A DNA stretch of 64,000 nucleotides from assembly GCA_050045915.1 (NCBI GenBank), contig JBNGCR010000008.1:1-64000 (forward strand), written 5' to 3'. Positions 1-8,389 of the stretch are shown piece by piece (position 1 is the stretch's first letter; each line of letters begins with the position of its first letter). The notes under the pieces were generated by a model. That model was not told where the DNA came from, did not search any database, and worked only from the letters and a program-made list of their open reading frames with translations. Source of the DNA: Limnospira sp050045915 (GTDB lineage: Bacteria > Cyanobacteriota > Cyanobacteriia > Cyanobacteriales > Microcoleaceae). A program made the position numbers and the translations under genes.

Positions 1-26
1 AGTTGCTTTCAACAGGGAACGGAACG

Positions 27-1835
27 ATGCGACTCTCTCAAATGCTCTTTGTCACCTTGCGCGAAGATCCGGCAGAGGCAGAAATCCCCAGTCACAAATT
101 GCTCGTCCGGGCGGGATACATCCGTCGCATCGGTAGCGGTGTCTACGCTTACCTCCCCCTGATGTGGCGCGTCCTCCAGAAAGTGTCCCAGATCGTCCGG
201 GAGGAAATGGACGCCACCGGCGCCCAGGAATGTCTGCTGCCCCAGGTGCAACCCGCCGAGTTGTGGAGGGAGTCGGGGCGGTGGGATACCTACACGAAAG
301 CTGAGGGCATCATGTTCGCCCTCAAAGATCGGCGCGATCGCGAACTAGCCCTCGGCCCCACCCATGAAGAGGTGATCACCACCGTCGCCAAGGAGATGAT
401 CCGGTCCTACCAGCAACTCCCCCAACACCTCTATCAAATACAAACCAAATTTCGGGACGAGATCCGGCCCCGGTTCGGCTTGATGCGGGGGCGGGAATTT
501 ATCATGAAAGACGGCTACTCCTTCCACACCGACGAGGAGAGTCTCAAACAGACTTATAACGATATGGATCGGGCCTACCGGAATATGTTGCGCCGCAGCG
601 GGTTGGAGTTTGTCGCGGTGGAGGCCGACTCGGGGGCGATCGGCGGGTCGGGGTCCCAGGAATTTATGGTGCTCGCGGACGCCGGGGAAGATGAGGTGTT
701 GTACACCGAAGATGGTAAGTATGCGGCGAATGTGGAAAAGGCCACGTCCGTGCCGCCGGATGCAATTCCTTCCAATTTCACAACCTACGAAAAGCGGGAA
801 ACGCCCGACACGGCAACCATCGCCACGGTTTGCGACTTTTTGAAGTGCGACCCCACCCAGGTGGTGAAAAATGTCCTGTATCAGGTGGTCTACGAGAACG
901 GGATGACGGTTTTGGTACTCGTCAGCATCCGGGGCGACCAGGATGTTAACGACGTGAAATTGCAAAATGAGTTGACCCAACTGGCGGGCCGCTTCGAGGC
1001 GAAAGCGGTGCTGTCGCTGGAAGTCCCGGACGCAGAGGCCCAGCAGAAGTGGGCCGCCGAACCGCTGCCCTTGGGATACATCGCCCCGGATCTCGGCGAC
1101 ACTTATATTAAGCCAGACCAGCGGATTTACGCGAAGTTCCTGCGGTTGGCCGATCGCACCGCCGTCGATTTGAAGCATTTCGTCACCGGGGCGAATGAGT
1201 CGGGTTATCACGTCGTGGGGGCGAATTGGGGGGAACAGTTCCAGCTTCCCCAAATTGTTGCGGACCTGCGGAAGGCTCAAAAGGGCGATCGCGCCGTCCA
1301 CGACCCGACACAAACCCTGGAAAGCGCCCGGGGCATCGAGGTGGGTCACATCTTCCAGTTGGGCAGTAAGTATTCGGAGGCGATGGGGGCGACCTATACC
1401 AACGAAAATGGGGACGATCTGCCCTTGATGATGGGCTGCTACGGCGTGGGGGTGTCCCGTCTGGCCCAGGCGGCGGTGGAACAGTCCTACGACAAGGATG
1501 GCATCATCTGGCCGGTGGCGATCGCACCCTATCATGTGGTAATTGTAGTTCCCAATGTCAGCGATTCCAAACAAATGGAAGTGGCGCAACAGTTATATAA
1601 GGAACTGAATGCGGTAGGAATTGAAACCCTGTTGGACGACCGCAACGAACGGGCCGGGGTCAAGTTCAAAGATGCGGATCTGGTAGGGATTCCTTACCGC
1701 CTGGTGACAGGACGGGCTATCAAGTCGGGCAAGGTGGAGTTGGTGGAACGGGCTACCCACGAATCCGGGGAAGTTCCCTTGGATGGGGTGGTTTCGCTGC
1801 TGCGGGAGAAAATCGACCAGGCTCTGGAAAAGTAG
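27..1835 (+). CDS. proS: Prolyl-tRNA synthetase
   Basis: Charges tRNA-Pro with proline in the cytoplasm. The 602-residue product has the bacterial class II ProS layout: a catalytic core with motif 2 around FRDEIRPRFGLMRGREF, a YbaK-like editing insertion at about residues 225-400, motif 3 (GCYGVGVSRL) near residue 470, and a C-terminal anticodon-binding domain (AIAPYHVVIVVP onward). I chose ATG 27, which begins MRLSQMLFV as is usual in the family. The frame stays open a few codons upstream to a TTG at 3, but that extension has no family resemblance. It lies upstream of the atp operon on the same strand, separated by a 382-base repeat-rich spacer, so it is probably a separate transcription unit. 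Confidence 0.97.
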   Translation: MRLSQMLFVTLREDPAEAEIPSHKLLVRAGYIRRIGSGVYAYLPLMWRVLQKVSQIVREEMDATGAQECLLPQVQPAELWRESGRWDTYTKAEGIMFALKDRRDRELALGPTHEEVITTVAKEMIRSYQQLPQHLYQIQTKFRDEIRPRFGLMRGREFIMKDGYSFHTDEESLKQTYNDMDRAYRNMLRRSGLEFVAVEADSGAIGGSGSQEFMVLADAGEDEVLYTEDGKYAANVEKATSVPPDAIPSNFTTYEKRETPDTATIATVCDFLKCDPTQVVKNVLYQVVYENGMTVLVLVSIRGDQDVNDVKLQNELTQLAGRFEAKAVLSLEVPDAEAQQKWAAEPLPLGYIAPDLGDTYIKPDQRIYAKFLRLADRTAVDLKHFVTGANESGYHVVGANWGEQFQLPQIVADLRKAQKGDRAVHDPTQTLESARGIEVGHIFQLGSKYSEAMGATYTNENGDDLPLMMGCYGVGVSRLAQAAVEQSYDKDGIIWPVAIAPYHVVIVVPNVSDSKQMEVAQQLYKELNAVGIETLLDDRNERAGVKFKDADLVGIPYRLVTGRAIKSGKVELVERATHESGEVPLDGVVSLLREKIDQALEK

Positions 1836-1844
1836 GGGCGGGGG

Positions 1845-1881
1845 AAGCGGAGGGAGCGGAGGGAGCGGAGGGAGCGGAGGA
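1845..1881. repeat. 9-bp G-rich tandem array (left of hairpin)
   Basis: About four tandem copies of a 9-base unit, GCGGAGGGA, directly after the proS stop codon. A C-rich 9-base array lies 100 bases further on, with the twin-hairpin element between them. No gene is visible. Confidence 0.85.
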
Positions 1882-1901
1882 ACGGGTGGGAAATCTGCAC
1901 C

Positions 1902-1951
1902 GCTTGGGAATCAATTCCCAAGCTAATAGCCAAAATCATCTGAAGATGATT
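1902..1951 (+). repeat. Twin-hairpin repeat, copy 1
   Basis: Hairpin A has 10-base arms GCTTGGGAAT / ATTCCCAAGC with a 2-base loop (1902-1923). The linker TAATAGCCAA leads to hairpin B, AATCATCT / AGATGATT with a 2-base loop (1934-1951). It belongs to the same family as the copies near 16.4-17.0, 19.7, 21.9 and 62.0 kb. It sits in the proS-atpI spacer and has no T-tract, so it is not an obvious intrinsic terminator. Confidence 0.85.
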
Positions 1952-1982
1952 GGGGAATTTGTACGGATCTGATATAAATCTG

Positions 1983-2067
1983 CCTCCCCCGCTTCCCCCG
2001 CTTCCCCCGCTTCCCCTGCTTCCCCTGCTTCCCCTGCCTCCCCTGCCCCTCCGCCCCCTCCTCCCCC
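1983..2067. repeat. 9-bp C-rich tandem array (right of hairpin)
   Basis: Tandem 9-base units drifting from CTTCCCCCG to CTTCCCCTG to CCTCCCCTG. They are partly complementary to the G-rich array at 1845-1881, so the two could pair across the hairpin element. The remaining 150 bases before atpI must hold the atp promoter; I see only weak candidates, for example TATTAT at 2130-2135. Confidence 0.8.
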
Positions 2068-2217
2068 GATCGCACCGAAAATCGTCCGAGCAAATTAATT
2101 TTGTTTTAAGTATTGTTTCCGTTCCGTGATATTATTTGTGTTGGCTTGCAAAGCGCGGCTAGAGAGCTGCGTGGAGTTCTAACTCGGGTCAATCTGCCGG
2201 ACGGATCGCTGTAACTT

Positions 2218-2628
2218 ATGACTGATTCAGGGGAAACATTAGAAGTCTCGTCTCCCGTACCGGAGAGCGACTCTTCCATGCAAGAGTATTACCAGCTTCA
2301 ACAGGAGTTGTTGCTAACCACCCTCGTGTTGGGGGGGGTAATCTTCGCGGCAGTTTGTTTTTTCTATCCCCTGAATGTCGCCCTGAATTACTTGCTCGGG
2401 GCGATCGTGAGTGTGGTGTACTTGAGGATGTTGGGCAAAGATGTTGAAAAAGTCGGCACGCAAAAGCGGACGTTCAGTAAAAATCGTCTGGCGATATTTG
2501 CGGGGTTGATCATTGTTGCAACCCAATGGAATCAGCTCAGAATTCTGCCGATTTTTTTAGGATTTCTAACATACAAAGCTGCCCTCATGGTTTACCTGTT
2601 CCGAACCTTGCTCCGGCCGAACCCCTGA
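2218..2628 (+). CDS. atpI: ATP synthase subunit I (Atp1/AtpI)
   Basis: Small membrane protein (136 residues) encoded first in cyanobacterial atp operons. Family members are thought to help assemble the c-ring or its environment rather than form part of the final enzyme. About 45 polar N-terminal residues are followed by hydrophobic segments (LLLTTLVLGGVIFAAVCFF, a second around YLLGAIVSVVYL, then two near the C-terminus). It is followed after 56 bases by atpB, as in other cyanobacteria. The family is weakly conserved, so the name rests on position plus membrane topology. Confidence 0.88.
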   Translation: MTDSGETLEVSSPVPESDSSMQEYYQLQQELLLTTLVLGGVIFAAVCFFYPLNVALNYLLGAIVSVVYLRMLGKDVEKVGTQKRTFSKNRLAIFAGLIIVATQWNQLRILPIFLGFLTYKAALMVYLFRTLLRPNP

Positions 2629-2684
2629 CGGGAAAAACCCGGTTGGAATTCTCCACTCCTTGATATGTAGGGGAACTCTCCTAA

Positions 2685-3440
2685 ATGCAAATGTTTGATG
2701 TTGTAAACGCCTTCGGATCATTTCCCCTCGCGGAACTGGAAGTTGGCAAGCACTTTTACTGGCAGATCGGCAATCTCAAAATCCACGGCCAGGTATTTCT
2801 GACCTCCTGGTTTGTCATTGCCCTGTTGCTGCTGCTGTCCATTTCTGCGACCCGAAATATTCAGAGAATTCCCAGCGGCACACAAAATTTTATGGAGTAT
2901 GCCCTGGAATTTATTCGCGATCTGGTCAAAAATCAGATCGGGGAAAAAGAATATCGCCCTTGGGTACCGTTTGTTGGTACATTATTCTTGTTCATCTTCG
3001 TGTCGAACTGGTCGGGAGCGCTGATTCCCTGGAAACTCCTGAAGATTCCGAACAGCGAATTGGCCGCGCCCACCAACGATATCAACACGACGGTGGCTCT
3101 GGCACTGCTGACATCCCTGGCGTATTTCTACGCCGGTTTCAGCAAGCGGGGGTTGGGGTATCTGCTCAAATACGTTGAGCCGACACCGATTCTGCTGCCG
3201 ATCAACATTCTGGAAGACTTCACCAAACCGCTCTCCCTGAGTTTCCGTCTGTTCGGAAATATCTTGGCTGACGAGCTGGTGGTCGCTGTTCTAGTGCTGT
3301 TGGTGCCCCTGTTCGTACCGCTGCCCGTGATGGTTTTGGGCTTATTCACGAGTGCCATCCAAGCCCTGATCTTTGCCACTCTCGCCGCCGCCTATATCGG
3401 CGAAGCGATGGAAGGACACGGCGGAGAAGAACACGAGTAA
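2685..3440 (+). CDS. atpB: F0F1 ATP synthase subunit a
   Basis: Forms the proton half-channels beside the c-ring in the thylakoid or cytoplasmic membrane. The 251-residue product has several membrane helices and the conserved helix SLSFRLFGNILADEL, whose Arg (about residue 188) is the essential proton-path arginine. The N-terminus (FPLAELEVGKHFYWQIG) and the C-terminal QALIFATLAAAYIGEAMEGH are typical of cyanobacterial and plastid subunit a. It sits between atpI and atpE in the standard order. The gene is also called atpI in older plastid-style naming. Confidence 0.97.
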   Translation: MQMFDVVNAFGSFPLAELEVGKHFYWQIGNLKIHGQVFLTSWFVIALLLLLSISATRNIQRIPSGTQNFMEYALEFIRDLVKNQIGEKEYRPWVPFVGTLFLFIFVSNWSGALIPWKLLKIPNSELAAPTNDINTTVALALLTSLAYFYAGFSKRGLGYLLKYVEPTPILLPINILEDFTKPLSLSFRLFGNILADELVVAVLVLLVPLFVPLPVMVLGLFTSAIQALIFATLAAAYIGEAMEGHGGEEHE

Positions 3441-3561
3441 TTTGATTTTTTTCCCTCAATCGATCGGAAATCGGAGCGACAAACTGATAAGATTGTTGGG
3501 GGGCTAAAAATCGACCCTTAATTTCAGTCGTCAACTTTTTTGTTTGAGGTAAGAGAAAACT

Positions 3562-3810
3562 ATGGAATCCAATTTAGTTGCTGCCGCTTCCGTCATCGCC
3601 GCCGCCCTCGCGATCGGTTTGGGTGCGATCGGCCCCGGTATCGGTCAAGGTCAGGCCGCCGGTCAAGCTGTGGAAGGGATCGCTCGCCAGCCCGAAGCTG
3701 AAGGAAAAATTCGTGGCACGCTACTGCTGAGTTTGGCTTTCATGGAAGCACTCACCATCTACGGTCTGGTGGTCGCCCTGGTGCTGCTGTTTGCCAACCC
3801 CTTCGCATAA
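3562..3810 (+). CDS. atpE: F0F1 ATP synthase subunit c
   Basis: Proteolipid that forms the rotating c-ring. It has 82 residues: two hydrophobic helices joined by the polar loop ARQPEAEGKIRG, with the proton-carrying Glu62 in AFMEALTIYG. It is nearly identical to the usual cyanobacterial subunit apart from the first residues (MESNLV). A GAGG ribosome-binding site lies upstream (TTTGAGGTAAGAG). A long stem-loop follows in the spacer before atpG, where extra c-subunit expression relative to downstream genes would be expected. Also called atpH in plastid naming. Confidence 0.98.
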   Translation: MESNLVAAASVIAAALAIGLGAIGPGIGQGQAAGQAVEGIARQPEAEGKIRGTLLLSLAFMEALTIYGLVVALVLLFANPFA

Positions 3811-3822
3811 GTCTTTCCCGAA

Positions 3823-3874
3823 TTTAGATTTCGGATTTGAGCCGGCCGGTGTCGCTTCAAATCTGAAATCTAAA
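3823..3874 (+). promoter_or_regulatory. Long stem-loop between atpE and atpG
   Basis: Arms of 18 bases (3823-3840 and 3857-3874) are complementary with a single G-U wobble, around a 16-base loop that contains GCCGGCCGG. No T-tract follows, so it is more likely an mRNA-stabilising or processing hairpin than a terminator. It lies just after the c-subunit gene, which must be made in excess over its neighbours. The role is inference; the complementarity is visible. Confidence 0.65.
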
Positions 3875-3937
3875 GTTTTGCGATTCTCCTGACAAGAGAT
3901 GCCGCGCGGACGTATCGATTAACGCCCTTCAAGAATA

Positions 3938-4423
3938 ATGATACACTCGACGATTCTGCTTGCCGTCGAAGAGGCGGCTACGGAAGGTGGTCTGTTTGAT
4001 TTTGATGCCACACTGCCGTTCATGGCTGTGCAATTCTTAATCCTGGCCGCCATCTTAAACCAAGTTTTTTACAAGCCCCTGGGAACCGCCATTGATTCTC
4101 GGGCGGACTACATCCGCAAGAACAAACTGGATGCCAAAGAGCGACTGAGCAAAGTGGAGGCCCTGGCTCAACAGTACGAGCAAGAGTTGGCTGAAACCCG
4201 CCAACAGTCCCAAAAACTGATCGCCGAGGCCCAGGCTGAAGCCCAAAAAATTGCGGCAGGCCAAATGGCCGAAGCTCAACAGGAAGCCCAACAGATCAGA
4301 GAAAAAGCGGCTCAGGAAATTGAGCAACAGAAACAGGAAGCCCTCCAAGAACTAGAACAACAGGTTGACACCCTCAGCCACCAGATTCTAGACAAACTCT
4401 TGGGACCCGGGCTGATCGGGTAG
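3938..4423 (+). CDS. atpG: F0F1 ATP synthase subunit b'
   Basis: One of two b-type stator subunits found in photosynthetic organisms; it pairs with AtpF to link F0 to F1. The 161-residue product has an N-terminal membrane segment (PFMAVQFLILAAILNQVFYKPL), then a long charged helix rich in Gln, Glu and Ala (about residues 55-155) expected to form a right-handed coiled coil. The start ATG 3938 gives the family N-terminus MIHSTILLAVEEAATEGG. The gene symbol varies; atpF2 is also used. It is followed after 166 bases by atpF. Confidence 0.96.
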   Translation: MIHSTILLAVEEAATEGGLFDFDATLPFMAVQFLILAAILNQVFYKPLGTAIDSRADYIRKNKLDAKERLSKVEALAQQYEQELAETRQQSQKLIAEAQAEAQKIAAGQMAEAQQEAQQIREKAAQEIEQQKQEALQELEQQVDTLSHQILDKLLGPGLIG

Positions 4424-4589
4424 CGGTCCTCCGAACACTGACTTTTACCCCTCCCAGGTCAAATTGATAGGGTGAGGATTTTGCAGCGGTTGGGCTTCGG
4501 TGAGTCGGGAAACGGAAAACCGGCGCGATCGCCCTTTCTTCCCACTAACAGTTGGGTTCGACCTTAACAATTGAGATTATGAGAAGAGG

Positions 4590-5126
4590 ATGATGGGGAA
4601 TGTTGTATTGCTGGCTACGGAAGCCGGCGCGGAAGGTGGTTTTGGTCTAAATTTCAATATTTTAGAAACCAACCTGATAAACTTGGCAATTATTATTGGT
4701 TTGCTCGTGTACTACGGGCGGAGCTTCCTCGGAAAAGTTTTGAGCGAAAGACGGGCTCGGATCGAGGAAGCCATCACGGAGGCGGAGCGGCGGGCTCAGG
4801 ACGCGGCGAAGGCTCTGGCCGAACAGCAAGAGAAATTGACCCGGGCCCAGGCGGAGGCGGAGCGGATCAAGGCCGAAGCCCAGGAACGCGCCCAAAGCCT
4901 CAAGGAGCGCATCGCCGCTCAGGCTACCGAAGATGTGGAACGGATGAAAGCCTCGGCAAATCGGGATTTGGAAGCGGACCGGGAGCGAGCGATCGCGCAA
5001 TTGCGGGCGCTGGCCGTGTCCCGAGCCATCGATCGCGCCGAAGGGCAGTTGCGGGAGCGCCTGGATGAAGGTGCCCAGCATCAAATTGTCGATCGCTCCC
5101 TGGCGTTACTTGGAGGAGGTTCATGA
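4590..5126 (+). CDS. atpF: F0F1 ATP synthase subunit b
   Basis: Peripheral-stalk subunit that heterodimerises with b'. The 178-residue product has one N-terminal membrane helix (NLINLAIIIGLLVYYGRSFLG) and a long Ala/Glu/Arg-rich coiled-coil helix to the C-terminus. Two in-frame ATGs (4590 and 4593) follow an AGAAGAGG ribosome-binding site; either could serve. The stop overlaps the atpH start by four bases (ATGA), showing translational coupling with the delta subunit. Confidence 0.96.
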   Translation: MMGNVVLLATEAGAEGGFGLNFNILETNLINLAIIIGLLVYYGRSFLGKVLSERRARIEEAITEAERRAQDAAKALAEQQEKLTRAQAEAERIKAEAQERAQSLKERIAAQATEDVERMKASANRDLEADRERAIAQLRALAVSRAIDRAEGQLRERLDEGAQHQIVDRSLALLGGGS

Positions 5127-5671
5127 GCGGAATAGTCGGTGAAATTGTCGAACCCTACGCGGCCGCTTTGATGTCGGTGGCCGGGTCCCACGACCTGACC
5201 GAAGACTTCGGCCATCAGATGCGATCGCTCGTCAGCCTGTTGGACGAATCGGGCGACCTGCGGGAATTCCTCAGCAACCCGGTCATCAACCGCAACGACA
5301 AAAAAGCGGTTCTCAACCGGGTGGTAGGAGATGAGGTCAACCCCTACCTGCGGAACTTCTTGATGCTGCTCGTCGATCGCGGGCGCATCCTGTTCCTCGA
5401 AGAAATCGGCAAACAGTATTTGGCTTTGCTGCGAGAACTCAACCAAACCGTTTTGGCCGAAGTGACCTCAGCGGTCGAACTCAACGACGATCAAAAGCGC
5501 GTCGTCGTCGAGAAAGTTAAATCCCTCACCGGGGCGCGGAATGTCGAGCTCGAAACGAAAATCAATTCCGACCTGCTCGGCGGCGTGATCATTCAAGTGG
5601 GCTCCCAAGTCTTCGATGCCAGCCTGCGCGGACAACTGCGCCGGATCGGAGTGAGCCTGAGCGCCAGTTGA
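5123..5671 (+). CDS. atpH: F0F1 ATP synthase subunit delta
   Basis: Stator subunit that binds the top of the alpha3beta3 head and the b/b' stalk (OSCP homologue). The 182-residue product has the usual N-terminal helical domain and the conserved C-terminal segment GARNVELETKINSDLLGGVI. It is preceded by the ribosome-binding site GGAGGAGG inside atpF and overlaps atpF by four bases. Plastid-style naming calls this gene atpD. Confidence 0.96.
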   Translation: MSGIVGEIVEPYAAALMSVAGSHDLTEDFGHQMRSLVSLLDESGDLREFLSNPVINRNDKKAVLNRVVGDEVNPYLRNFLMLLVDRGRILFLEEIGKQYLALLRELNQTVLAEVTSAVELNDDQKRVVVEKVKSLTGARNVELETKINSDLLGGVIIQVGSQVFDASLRGQLRRIGVSLSAS

Positions 5672-5751
5672 GATCGGGGACGATCCAGCCGACCCGATCG
5701 CCATTCATCCATTCACTTTAACCCCTAGCAACCGATTGAAAACACGGAACT

Positions 5752-7269
5752 ATGGTATCCATCAGACCTGACGAAATCGCCAATATCATCAGAGACCAAA
5801 TCGAACAGTACGACCAAGACGTGAAAGTGTCGAACGTCGGCACCGTGCTGCAAGTCGGCGACGGCATCGCCCGGATCTACGGCCTGGATAAAGCGATGGC
5901 CGGGGAGCTGCTCGAATTCGCCGACGGAACCATCGGTATCGCCCTAAACCTGGAAGAAGACAACGTGGGTGCGGTACTCATGGGCGAAGGCCTAGAGATC
6001 GAAGAAGGCTCCTCCGTGATCGCCACCGGCAAGATCGCCCAGGTTCCCGTGGGCGAAGCCACCCTCGGACGGGTCGTGGATGCCCTCGGCCGCCCCATCG
6101 ACGGCAAAGGCGACCTGCAAACCACCGAAACCCGCCTGATCGAATCCCCAGCGCCCGGTATCATCGCCCGCCGCTCCGTGTGCGAACCCATGCAGACGGG
6201 GATCAGCGCCATTGACTCGATGATTCCCATCGGCCGGGGCCAGCGGGAACTGATCATCGGCGACCGCCAGACCGGTAAAACCGCGATCGCCATCGACACG
6301 ATCATCAACCAGAAAGAAGAAGACGTGATCTGCGTCTATGTGGCGATCGGCCAAAAAGCCTCCACCGTCGCCCAGGTGGTCGATACCTTGGAAGAAAAAG
6401 GCGCCCTGGACTACACCATCGTCGTCGCGGCTAACGCCAGCGACTCCGCCACCCTGCAATACCTGGCCCCCTACACCGGAGCCGCGATGGCGGAATACTT
6501 CATGTACCAGGGCAAGGCTACCCTGGTCATCTACGACGACCTTTCCAAGCAAGCCCAGGCCTACCGCCAGATGTCCCTGTTGCTGCGCCGTCCCCCCGGC
6601 CGGGAAGCTTACCCCGGAGACGTGTTCTACCTCCACTCCCGCCTGTTGGAGCGGGCTGCCAAACTCAACGACGAACTCGGCGGCGGCAGTATGACGGCTC
6701 TGCCGATCATCGAAACCCAAGCGGGTGACGTTTCCGCCTACATCCCCACCAACGTGATTTCTATCACCGACGGCCAGATCTTCCTGTCCGCCGACCTGTT
6801 TAACTCCGGTATGCGTCCGGCGGTGAACGCCGGGATCTCCGTGTCCCGAGTCGGTTCCGCTGCCCAAACTAAAGCCATGAAGAAAGTGGCCGGGAAAGTG
6901 AAACTCGAACTGGCCCAGTACGCGGAACTCGCCGCCTTCTCCCAGTTCGCCTCCGACCTCGACCAGGCGACCCGGAACCAGTTGGAGCGGGGCAAGCGCC
7001 TGCAGGAGTTGCTCAAGCAGCCCCAAAACTCGCCCCTGCAACTGTTTGAACAGGTAGCCTTGATCTACTCCGGAATCAACGGCTATCTCGACGACATCCC
7101 CGTGGAGAAAGTCACCGCCTTCACCACCGGTTTGCGGGATTACCTGAAAAATAGTAAGCCGAAGTACGGCGAAATCATTCAGAGCCAAAAAGTTCTGACC
7201 GAAGAAGCCGAAACCCTTCTCAAAGAAGCGATCGCCGAATTCAAGCAGACCTTCTTAGTTTCAGCCTAG
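5752..7269 (+). CDS. atpA: F0F1 ATP synthase subunit alpha
   Basis: Regulatory nucleotide-binding subunit of the F1 head. The 505-residue product has a beta-barrel N-terminal domain, the Walker A motif GDRQTGKTAIA at about residues 170-180, the signature PAVNAGISVSRVGSAAQ, and a C-terminal helical domain. It begins MVSIRPDEIANIIRDQIEQY, the normal cyanobacterial start. It sits 80 bases after atpH and upstream of atpC. The beta and epsilon genes are not in the window, in keeping with the split atp operons of cyanobacteria. Confidence 0.98.
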   Translation: MVSIRPDEIANIIRDQIEQYDQDVKVSNVGTVLQVGDGIARIYGLDKAMAGELLEFADGTIGIALNLEEDNVGAVLMGEGLEIEEGSSVIATGKIAQVPVGEATLGRVVDALGRPIDGKGDLQTTETRLIESPAPGIIARRSVCEPMQTGISAIDSMIPIGRGQRELIIGDRQTGKTAIAIDTIINQKEEDVICVYVAIGQKASTVAQVVDTLEEKGALDYTIVVAANASDSATLQYLAPYTGAAMAEYFMYQGKATLVIYDDLSKQAQAYRQMSLLLRRPPGREAYPGDVFYLHSRLLERAAKLNDELGGGSMTALPIIETQAGDVSAYIPTNVISITDGQIFLSADLFNSGMRPAVNAGISVSRVGSAAQTKAMKKVAGKVKLELAQYAELAAFSQFASDLDQATRNQLERGKRLQELLKQPQNSPLQLFEQVALIYSGINGYLDDIPVEKVTAFTTGLRDYLKNSKPKYGEIIQSQKVLTEEAETLLKEAIAEFKQTFLVSA

Positions 7270-7351
7270 GGGGTTGAATGGTGGGGGGACGATCCTTCGT
7301 GGGAGGCACCCCCCGCCATTGGCAACTGAGAGTTACCGGATAATCAAAGCC

Positions 7352-8302
7352 ATGTCAAACTTAAAAGCGATCCGCGATCGCATCGCATCGGTTAAAAATA
7401 CTCAAAAAATTACGGAAGCCATGCGCCTGGTCGCTTCGGCAAAAGTCCGTCGCGCCCAGGAACAAGTTCTCGCCACCCGCCCCTTCGCCGACCGTCTGGC
7501 GGGGATTCTCTACAGCCTGCAAAGTCGCCTCCAGTTCGAGGACGTGGACTCTCCCCTCCTCGAACAGCGCGAGGTCAAAAAAGTCGGGCTGCTGGTGATT
7601 GCGGGCAACCGCGGCCTGTGCGGCACCTACAACAGCAACATCATCAAGCGGGCTGAGGCCCGGGCGAGGGAACTCGAAGCCGAGGGCATCGATTACAGCT
7701 ACCTGCTGGTGGGTCGCAAGGCGATCCAATACTTCACCCGCCGAGATGTCCCCATCAAAGGCTGCCGGGACAACCCCGAAAAACTGCCCCCCGTGGAGCG
7801 GGTTTCGGGTGCGGCCGACGAGGTTTTGTCCTGGTTCCTGTCGGGGGATGTCGATCGCATCGAATTGATTTACACGAAATTCGTGTCCCTGATCAGTTCC
7901 AAACCAGTCATCCAAACCCTGCTCCCCCTCGACCGCCAAGGTTTGGAGGCGCAGGATGACGAGGTGTTCCGCCTCACCACCAAAGGGGGCCAGTTCGATG
8001 TCACCCGCGAGAAGGTGACAATCACCCCGGAAAACTTCCCCCGAGACATGATTTTCGAGCAAGATCCGGTGCAAATCCTGAACGCCCTGCTGCCGTTATT
8101 CTTGACCAACCAACTCCTGAGAGCTTGGCAGGAATCCACGGCCAGCGAACTCGCGGCCCGGATGACGGCGATGAGCAACGCCAGCGACAACGCCAAGGAC
8201 TTGCAAAAAACCCTCACCCTCTCATACAACAAAGCGCGTCAGGCGTCAATCACCCAGCAAATTCTGGAGGTTGTCGGCGGAGCTGCAGCTCTGGAAGGGT
8301 AA
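7352..8302 (+). CDS. atpC: F0F1 ATP synthase subunit gamma
   Basis: Central rotor shaft of F1. The 316-residue product starts at ATG 7352 (MSNLKAIRDRIASVKNTQKI, typical of the family). The frame is open upstream to a TTG at 7274 but that extension is not family-like. It contains the photosynthetic-type insertion (about residues 195-235, DEVFRLTTKGGQFDV) that lacks the two regulatory cysteines of chloroplast gamma, as expected for cyanobacteria. The C-terminus (ARQASITQQILEVVGGAAAL) is canonical. It is the last gene of the operon; the stop codon runs straight into a heptanucleotide array. Confidence 0.97.
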   Translation: MSNLKAIRDRIASVKNTQKITEAMRLVASAKVRRAQEQVLATRPFADRLAGILYSLQSRLQFEDVDSPLLEQREVKKVGLLVIAGNRGLCGTYNSNIIKRAEARARELEAEGIDYSYLLVGRKAIQYFTRRDVPIKGCRDNPEKLPPVERVSGAADEVLSWFLSGDVDRIELIYTKFVSLISSKPVIQTLLPLDRQGLEAQDDEVFRLTTKGGQFDVTREKVTITPENFPRDMIFEQDPVQILNALLPLFLTNQLLRAWQESTASELAARMTAMSNASDNAKDLQKTLTLSYNKARQASITQQILEVVGGAAALEG

Positions 8303-8382
8303 TAATTGATAATTGATAATTGATAATTGATAATTGATAATTGTTAATTGTTAATTGTTAATTGTTAATTGTTAATTGTTAA
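8303..8382. repeat. Heptanucleotide tandem array (ATAATTG/TTAATTG)
   Basis: About eleven 7-base units, first ATAATTG and then TTAATTG, filling the space between the convergent atpC and nuclease genes. It is of the short-tandem-repeat (STRR) type known in cyanobacteria. No terminator-like hairpin is visible here. Confidence 0.9.
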
Positions 8383-8389
8383 TGATTCC

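Noticed and set aside
345..1589. Long open frame on the minus strand inside proS
   Set aside because: It is antisense to a well-conserved synthetase, reads as low-complexity His/Gly/Arg-rich protein and matches no family; high GC keeps the frame open.
5992..7188. 398-residue open frame antisense to atpA
   Set aside because: Shadow of the conserved alpha subunit; Gly/Val/His-rich with no domain signature.
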